Assembly (NCBI GenBank): GCA_001798105.1
Contig: MGRI01000060.1
Location: 1 to 24,425, forward strand
Length of the DNA stretch: 24,425 nt
Direction of reading: 5' to 3'
DNA from: Deltaproteobacteria bacterium RIFCSPHIGHO2_02_FULL_40_11
Lineage (GTDB): Bacteria; Bdellovibrionota; JACOXK01; 2-02-FULL-40-11
The translations under genes and the position numbers were made by a program. Below, piece by piece: positions 19,600 to 24,425 of the stretch. Below the pieces are notes generated by a model, which made no database searches, was not told where the DNA came from, and saw nothing but the letters and a program-made list of their open reading frames with translations. Position 1 is the stretch's first letter. Each line of letters begins with the position of its first letter.

Positions 19600-20085
19600 T
19601 TATTTTTGCCCTCGAGCCGTTGACTCCTGGGTCGTTGCCCCTTCTAGTTTTAAAGGTTGTGGGTTTTGAGCTTTGTGTGGATGTGTTTCCCCTGCATACA
19701 CTTTTAATTTTTTTAAAAGTTGGCGTCCCAAGCTATTTTTTGGAAGCATCCCGCGAACAGCATGGTGAATGAGGCGTTCTGGGTGCTTTGCTCTGACGTC
19801 TTTCGCTGCAGTTGTTTTTAACCCCCCGACATGGTGCGAGTGTCGATAGTACATTTTTTGATCCCATTTATTACCCGTTAAGCGCACTTTTTCGGCATTG
19901 GTCACAATGACGAGATCGCCACAATCCACATGGGGCGTAAAAATAGGTTTATTTTTCCCTCTTAAAACAGTCGCAATTTTGGTTGAAAGACGTCCCAATG
20001 TTTTATCTTTTGCGTCCACAATGTACCAAATTTGTTTATGGTCTGCGGGTTTTAAGACATATGTTTTTTGTTTGAGCTGACTCAT
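19600..20085 (-). CDS. rplM: 50S ribosomal protein L13
   Basis: L13 is an early assembly protein of the large subunit. Marks are WYIVDAKDKTLGRLSTKIATVLRGK (20-44), FTPHVDCGDLVIVTNAEKVRLTGNK (49-73) and HAVRGMLPKNSLGRQLLKKLKVYAGE near the C-terminus. At 161 residues it is about 19 longer than E. coli L13; most of the extra length is a polar tail (GATTQESTARGQK) after the conserved end. It lies between truA (37-base gap) and rpsI (1-base gap). Confidence 0.97.
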   Translation of the reverse strand: MSQLKQKTYVLKPADHKQIWYIVDAKDKTLGRLSTKIATVLRGKNKPIFTPHVDCGDLVIVTNAEKVRLTGNKWDQKMYYRHSHHVGGLKTTAAKDVRAKHPERLIHHAVRGMLPKNSLGRQLLKKLKVYAGETHPHKAQNPQPLKLEGATTQESTARGQK

Positions 20086-20122
20086 AATAAGGCCCCAAAA
20101 ATACTGATCTTAGACCTAAAAG

Positions 20123-20863
20123 TCAATGGAAAACCTCAACTAAAAATAGCCCTTGGGGTGGGGCCGATTTAGGGCCCAATCTTCGATTTTTGGATTTTAA
20201 GAGCGTTTCGAAAGCATCGATCGACAGTCGCGATTTTCCAACTTCGCAAAGCGCGCTTACAATGTTTCGAACCATCTGTTTTAAAAACCCATTGCCTTCA
20301 ACTTCATAGATCAAAAATGGGGGCTTTTCATAAATTTCAGAGCGATAAATTTTTCGAATCGTTGAAGGAACCTGTGTGCCCGCATTTTGAAAAGCCTTAA
20401 AATCATGTTCTCCAATAATCAGGTTCGCAGCTTGCTTCATCAATTCTATATTTAACGGGTGTGAAATCCAGCAACTTTGGTTGCGGTACACAGCAGACGC
20501 TGTTGGGAAATTATAAATTTGGTACCGATAGATCTTCGATTTTGCATGAAGTTGTGCATGAAAATTTTCAGATACGGTTTCAATTTCTTTAATTTTGATG
20601 TCAGCGGGAAGAAGGGCATTGAGCCCCTTTTGAAGTTGTGTATTTGTAAGATGCGTGTCTAGCTTTAAGTGGGCAATTTGTGCCAGGGCATGAACCCCAC
20701 GGTCTGTTCTGCCCGATGCCACAAGATGCACCTTTTTTTGAATGATTTTTTCGAGCGTTTCTTCAAGCGTTTGCTGAAGGGTGGGCGTTTGAATTTGCCT
20801 TTGCCAGCCGAAGTAGCGGGTGCCATCGTATTCAATCGTAAACTTCAAATTTCTAAGCATCAT
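20123..20863 (-). CDS. truA: tRNA pseudouridine(38-40) synthase
   Basis: TruA isomerises uridines 38-40 in the anticodon stem-loop. The 246-residue protein has FTIEYDGTRYFGWQRQ (8-23), catalytic Asp54 in GRTDRGVHAL (51-60), a FHAQLHAKSKIYRYQI segment and NGFLKQMVRNIVSALCEVG. The start ATG 20863 shares its A with the TAA stop of the upstream outer-membrane protein gene, so translation is coupled; a second ATG follows at once. The length is normal. Confidence 0.95.
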   Translation of the reverse strand: MMLRNLKFTIEYDGTRYFGWQRQIQTPTLQQTLEETLEKIIQKKVHLVASGRTDRGVHALAQIAHLKLDTHLTNTQLQKGLNALLPADIKIKEIETVSENFHAQLHAKSKIYRYQIYNFPTASAVYRNQSCWISHPLNIELMKQAANLIIGEHDFKAFQNAGTQVPSTIRKIYRSEIYEKPPFLIYEVEGNGFLKQMVRNIVSALCEVGKSRLSIDAFETLLKSKNRRLGPKSAPPQGLFLVEVFH

Positions 20864-21819
20864 TAGAATTCAAAAAGAAGCCCCGCGGTAATGAGTTCTT
20901 TTCCAGAAAAATTGAAATCGTCTTTTTTCATACTGCGGAGTTCTCGGTAAGAAAGAATCAGATAAGTATTATTGACGCCCCAGTTGACATCAAAAGATTT
21001 TGCAGAGTTTGGGTCTAAAATATTTGCGTTAATTTGGATGCCGCCTCCAAACGTATAGGCTTGACGCCATACGGTATATCGATCCGCGGGGACGGCCTGA
21101 TACCCTTGTTGAAGACGTATAATGCCATAGCCTGCTTCCATATATGGTACCACCCATTGCTTTTTCCAATAGTGCGCGCGGTAGACGCCGCCTCCAAAAA
21201 AGGGTAATGCCCAGAGCGCATACAGTTTTTTATCTGTTCCAGAATCTGTCAGAGGATCGTACTCGGAATAAATGAGCCAAGATCCTGTGGTAAACTTCGG
21301 GGCAAATTTTCCAAGCATGCCTTTATAAAGATTCCACTCCAGGCTTAAGTCTCCCCAAATTCCTTTTTCACCTAAAAATTGTTGGTCACTGTCATAGACG
21401 TTGTCAAAATTAACACCACTTCCTGCGTACGCTGTGGGGCGATAGGTTCCCCCTGCAAATGTAAACCCCCAGCTTTGGGGAGATTCTCCGGCAGGAGGTT
21501 GCTTTAATGTAACTTTGTTACTTTCATAACTGGGTGTGTCAGCCGGCATTCTTTGGGGCACCGTTTCTGCTTCTTTTACTGTGGTTTCAGGTTCCGCGAT
21601 CGTTTCAGGTTCAGTCTCAACGACGGGTTCAGGTTCAGCAATCGTTTCTTCTTGCTTTTCTTGCCCGCGCAACACTTGCATGCGTGCTTCTTCCAATTCT
21701 TCTTCAATCGTTACAAGCTCTTCATCTTCCGGGGGGAGGGCGTCTTGGGCCATTAAAAAAGCGGAAACAAACGTCATCATGTAAAACATAAAAACAAAAA
21801 AACCAATTTTTTTAATCAT
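20863..21819 (-). CDS. Outer-membrane beta-barrel protein with acidic periplasmic linker
   Basis: I choose ATG 21819, which overlaps the asd stop (ATGA) and gives a signal peptide (MIKKIGFFVFMFYMMTFVSA, cleavage after FLMA). A longer frame from 21900 would only add antisense-like residues inside asd. The mature protein starts with an acidic stretch rich in Glu, Pro and Thr, including the internal repeat ETIAEPEPVVETEPETIAEP, then has about 200 residues of alternating aromatic beta strands (WGFTFAGGTYRPTAYAGSG, FFGGGVYRAHYWKKQWVVPY, AYTFGGGIQINA). The final residue is Phe (GLLFEF), the usual signal for barrel assembly. No specific family is recognised. It is embedded between asd and truA with overlapping codons. 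Confidence 0.82.
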   Translation of the reverse strand: MIKKIGFFVFMFYMMTFVSAFLMAQDALPPEDEELVTIEEELEEARMQVLRGQEKQEETIAEPEPVVETEPETIAEPETTVKEAETVPQRMPADTPSYESNKVTLKQPPAGESPQSWGFTFAGGTYRPTAYAGSGVNFDNVYDSDQQFLGEKGIWGDLSLEWNLYKGMLGKFAPKFTTGSWLIYSEYDPLTDSGTDKKLYALWALPFFGGGVYRAHYWKKQWVVPYMEAGYGIIRLQQGYQAVPADRYTVWRQAYTFGGGIQINANILDPNSAKSFDVNWGVNNTYLILSYRELRSMKKDDFNFSGKELITAGLLFEF

Positions 21820-22856
21820 AAAAATTCCCGTGAAAGTGCACCTGCGATTTGAACCGCGTTTAAGGCCGCGCCTTTTCTTAAATTGTCTGAAACGACCCAT
21901 AAATGAACCCCATTTTCTACAGAATGATCTTCGCGAATGCGTCCCACGAAAGTATCATCCTGGTTTACGCCTAAGATATGCGTAGGATAAAGGTTTTTTG
22001 TGGGATCATCAACTACTTTGAGACCTTTGGTTTGAGAAAGAAGCGCGCGAATTTCGTCCGCTGAAGCGTTTCTTTCTGTTTCAATATTAATGGATTCTCC
22101 ATGACAAGAAAATACGGGTACACGAACGCATGTGGCGGTTACTCGGATTGAAGCATCTTCTAAGATTTTAACCGTTTCCAACATCATTTTTTTTTCTTCA
22201 AAGGTATAGCCTTCTTCATCAAACTGATCGATGTGGGGAATGCAATTAAAGGCAATTTGATGTGGAAAAGCCTCTGTTTTAATTTCTTTTTGATTTAAAA
22301 GGGCAATGGTTTGTTTGGATAATTCTTCAATGCCTTTTTGGCCTTTCCCCGAGGTTGATTGGTAGGTAGAAACCACAACGCGTTTAATTTGATAGGCATC
22401 GTGAATGGGTTTTAAAACTTGAACCATTTGAATGGTGGAACAATTTGGGTTTGCAATAATATTTTTTTGTCGAAACCCAGATAAAGCCGAAGCATTCACT
22501 TCTGGAACAATGAGGGGAACGTCTGGATCCATTCGCCAGGCACTGGAATTATCGATGCACACGGTTCCTCTTTCAGCAATGAGAGGTAAAAACTCTTGGC
22601 TAATACGACTTCCCACGCTGACCAATGCGATATCGATATTTTCAAATGGCGCCAAATGATCTTTGGCGAGAACTTCAATGGGAAGTTCTTGGCCACGAAA
22701 CCGAAGCGTTTGCCCAAAGGACTTTTCCGATGCAAAGAGCCGAAGCTTGGCAACCGGAAATTCTTTTTCTTCTAAAATAGAAATCATTTCGCGGCCTACG
22801 GCCCCGGTGGCGCCAATCACCGCCACATTCCATTTAGACTGTCCCAAAAGGCTCAT
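21816..22856 (-). CDS. asd: Aspartate-semialdehyde dehydrogenase
   Basis: The enzyme makes aspartate semialdehyde for lysine/diaminopimelate, threonine and methionine. The 346-residue protein has the NADP-binding VAVIGATGAVGREM (11-24), nucleophile Cys140 in NPNCSTIQ, SGKGQKGIEEL (170-180) and His253 in SCHGESINIE. The first eight residues (MSLLGQSK) are encoded by the end of the inverted-repeat element at 22835-22958; typical relatives begin a few residues before WNVAVIG. There is no in-frame ATG closer to the conserved block, so the repeat seems to supply the start codon. Only a distant GAGGG lies upstream. It overlaps the barrel gene by ATGA. Confidence 0.95.
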   Translation of the reverse strand: MSLLGQSKWNVAVIGATGAVGREMISILEEKEFPVAKLRLFASEKSFGQTLRFRGQELPIEVLAKDHLAPFENIDIALVSVGSRISQEFLPLIAERGTVCIDNSSAWRMDPDVPLIVPEVNASALSGFRQKNIIANPNCSTIQMVQVLKPIHDAYQIKRVVVSTYQSTSGKGQKGIEELSKQTIALLNQKEIKTEAFPHQIAFNCIPHIDQFDEEGYTFEEKKMMLETVKILEDASIRVTATCVRVPVFSCHGESINIETERNASADEIRALLSQTKGLKVVDDPTKNLYPTHILGVNQDDTFVGRIREDHSVENGVHLWVVSDNLRKGAALNAVQIAGALSREFL

Positions 22857-22958
22857 CTGCGTCGTTGCCCTCGTCGTCTCTCCTTCGACGTACCATTCAA
22901 GTACGCCTCAGTCGCGCCTCCTCGGGCGCCTAGCATCTGAGCCTTTTTGAACAGTCTA
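22835..22958. repeat. 124-bp inverted-repeat element between pssA and asd
   Basis: The ends are TAGACTGTCCCAAAAGGCTC... and ...GAGCCTTTTTGAACAGTCTA, inverted copies of each other over about 26 bases with four mismatches. Inside is a hairpin around GTAC...GTAC flanked by CCTCCT- and GTCGTC-rich arms. The right end carries the TAG stop of pssA, and the left part the ATG of asd. A diverged relative lies at 4315-4402. It encodes no protein and resembles a MITE- or REP-like element. Confidence 0.75.
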
Positions 22959-23738
22959 GACATTTTGTGCGTCCTTTTCAATTAGCTTTAAGGTCTGTTT
23001 GGACTGCGTTTGTACATTATTTTGAAGGGCGAGTTTCTTGAGCGACCAGGGAAGAAGAAGCGGGCCAGATAAAATATAAAGCATCATGACAACAAACATC
23101 ATGACGCCTGGGTTATAGGCGACCACCATAAAAATAAAAACAGCAGTTACCAAAATACCAAAAGATTTTTTGTTTTTTAAATCCAGATCTTTAAAGCTTT
23201 TATAGGGGATGGAACTTACCATTAAAAAGGCAAGTGTAACGGTGAGTCCCAAGGTGAAAGGATTTTTAAATTCTTCAAGCATGAGTTCGTGAAAGATGAG
23301 TACCGTTGTGGCAACTGCATAAGCAGCCATCGGAATAGGAAGTCCTTCAAAATGAGATTTATGGGTATAAGAAGCTTTGATATTAAAGCGGGCCAAGCGA
23401 AGTGCTCCGCAGGCCAAATACACAAAACAAGCAAGCCATCCCAAACGTCCAAAACTTTCAATCGACCAAAGATACATGAGCATGGCAGGGGCAATCCCAA
23501 AAGAAATCAGATCTGCCAGGGAATCATACTCTTCCCCAAATTTTGAATTCAACTTTGTAAGCCGTGCCACGCGGCCATCTAAAATATCAAATACGCCGGC
23601 AAAAAAAATGGCCATGGCGGCGGGTAAATACAAATCTTGAAGACTGGCAACCACCGAATAAAATCCACAAAAAAGATTGGCGGTCGTAAAAAGATTGGGA
23701 AGCAGGTAAACAACAGTATTTTTATCGGGATGTTTCAT
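22956..23738 (-). CDS. pssA: CDP-diacylglycerol-serine O-phosphatidyltransferase
   Basis: PssA makes phosphatidylserine from CDP-diacylglycerol and serine in the inner membrane. The CDP-alcohol phosphotransferase signature DG-x2-AR-x8-G-x3-D-x3-D is complete (Asp54, Gly55, Ala58, Arg59, Gly68, Asp72, Asp76). The 260-residue protein has about eight hydrophobic segments, the type II membrane form rather than the E. coli type. It follows psd by nine bases; together they give phosphatidylethanolamine. Its stop codon is the TAG at the edge of the inverted-repeat element, so the native C-terminus may once have been a little different. Confidence 0.95.
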   Translation of the reverse strand: MKHPDKNTVVYLLPNLFTTANLFCGFYSVVASLQDLYLPAAMAIFFAGVFDILDGRVARLTKLNSKFGEEYDSLADLISFGIAPAMLMYLWSIESFGRLGWLACFVYLACGALRLARFNIKASYTHKSHFEGLPIPMAAYAVATTVLIFHELMLEEFKNPFTLGLTVTLAFLMVSSIPYKSFKDLDLKNKKSFGILVTAVFIFMVVAYNPGVMMFVVMMLYILSGPLLLPWSLKKLALQNNVQTQSKQTLKLIEKDAQNV

Positions 23739-23747
23739 GATGTTTGT

Positions 23748-24392
23748 CTATAGAGAAGTCCCCAAAACAGATAAACCTGCTTTCACACGATCTCCCACTT
23801 TGACATGTAAATGGACTGAAAGGGGCAAATAAAAATCAACTCTAGAGCCAAATTGAATGATTCCAAACCGTTGGCCGGCCTGCAGCGTCGTTCCGGGTTG
23901 GACATAGCTTACAATTCGGCGTGCCACCCAGCCAGCAATTTGTACCAATACATATTTTTTTTCGGCTTGGTCCTCAATGAAATAGGCATGTTGTTCATTA
24001 AGTTCAGAGGCTTTATCCACGCTTGCAATATGAAACTTCCCAGGGTGGTACTTCATTTCTAAAACTTTCCCCTCAAAAGGGAATCGATTCACATGGCAAT
24101 TAAAGACAGACATGAAAATTGAGACTCTTTTTCGTTTTTCATTTAAAAATTTGGGTTCATAAACGTCTTCAATTTGACAAATTTTACCATCTGCAGGTGA
24201 AAGAATGGCCTTTTCAACGGTGGGGGGTGTTCGATTGGGGTTTCGGAAAAAACTTATGATGAAAAGGGTCAGCCCCAAAAATAGAAAGGCTAAAAATGAA
24301 AAGCCAAATGCCAAGGTCATGAGGGTGAGGGCCAAAGAAATAAAAATAAATTTAAATCCCTCGCGCGCAATGATAAATGCCTGATTCTGCAT
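23748..24392 (-). CDS. psd: Phosphatidylserine decarboxylase, short form
   Basis: Psd converts phosphatidylserine to phosphatidylethanolamine. The 214-residue protein is the short class with two N-terminal membrane helices (about 13-48), then LSPADGKICQIE (64-75), FMSVFNCHVNRFP (93-105), YHPGKFHIA, and the self-cleavage site GIIQFGSRVDFYLP (177-190), where the chain is cut at Gly182-Ser183 to form the pyruvoyl group. It is the first visible gene of the leftward run. ATG 24392 has no strong ribosome site in the 33 bases available upstream. Confidence 0.95.
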   Translation of the reverse strand: MQNQAFIIAREGFKFIFISLALTLMTLAFGFSFLAFLFLGLTLFIISFFRNPNRTPPTVEKAILSPADGKICQIEDVYEPKFLNEKRKRVSIFMSVFNCHVNRFPFEGKVLEMKYHPGKFHIASVDKASELNEQHAYFIEDQAEKKYVLVQIAGWVARRIVSYVQPGTTLQAGQRFGIIQFGSRVDFYLPLSVHLHVKVGDRVKAGLSVLGTSL

Positions 24393-24425
24393 AAGAATTG
24401 TGCAACAATAGCATTTTCAAAATCT

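Noticed and set aside
20866..21900. Longer start (21900) for the outer-membrane barrel protein
   Set aside because: It would place a basic non-signal segment inside asd; ATG 21819 gives a normal signal peptide and an ATGA junction.

Overview
The window looks like a piece of chromosome from a moderately AT-rich Gram-negative bacterium, probably an uncultured deltaproteobacterial or Bdellovibrio-like lineage. The reasons are an outer-membrane barrel ending in Phe, a lipoprotein with a lipobox, a Tat-exported enzyme, a TIGR02147/DUF4423 protein, an rnr-ubiB/aarF pair, and short dispersed palindromic repeats of the kind common in such genomes. The taxonomic call is inference; no rRNA gene is present.

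Left part (1-4500) is accessory. It holds the start of a GNAT-like acetyltransferase running off the left edge, a divergent tandem GNAT-like gene, an MTA/SAH nucleosidase whose C-terminus comes from a dispersed repeat, a one-domain O6-alkylguanine alkyltransferase, the 3' remnant of a CopG/BrnA-like antitoxin, and an intact toxin-first HigB/HigA-like addiction module coupled to a third GNAT gene. A region of stacked palindromes and partial copies of the tRNA 3' end leads to tRNA-Leu(CAG). This layout fits an island or degraded element at a tRNA gene.

Middle part (4598-12168) is housekeeping: RNase R, an ABC1/UbiB kinase-like protein, and, facing them, an operon of an unknown protein, an XTP/dITP pyrophosphatase and a 7Fe ferredoxin. 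Next is a rightward cluster: response regulator with a possible PopZ-like tail, biotin-protein ligase and type III pantothenate kinase. Two of these genes carry in-frame dispersed repeats.

Region 12141-19170 is envelope and secretion related. A LysR regulator faces a secreted unknown protein and a Tat-exported intradiol dioxygenase. After another secreted protein and a divergent MsrB-MsrA fusion comes a tight three-gene operon: a subtilisin-fold protein that has lost two of its three catalytic residues, a TIGR02147/DUF4423 putative regulator, and a small secreted protein. A strong candidate sigma-54 promoter then precedes an Asn/Tyr/Gly-rich lipoprotein.

Right part (19188-24392) is one long leftward run: psd, pssA, asd, an outer-membrane barrel protein, truA, rplM and rpsI. 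A 124-bp inverted-repeat element sits exactly between pssA and asd and appears to supply the stop codon of one and the start codon of the other.

The most notable points are the dead-subtilisin/DUF4423 operon, the repeats used as coding sequence, the addiction module with its promoter-embedded operator, and the sigma-54-driven lipoprotein.
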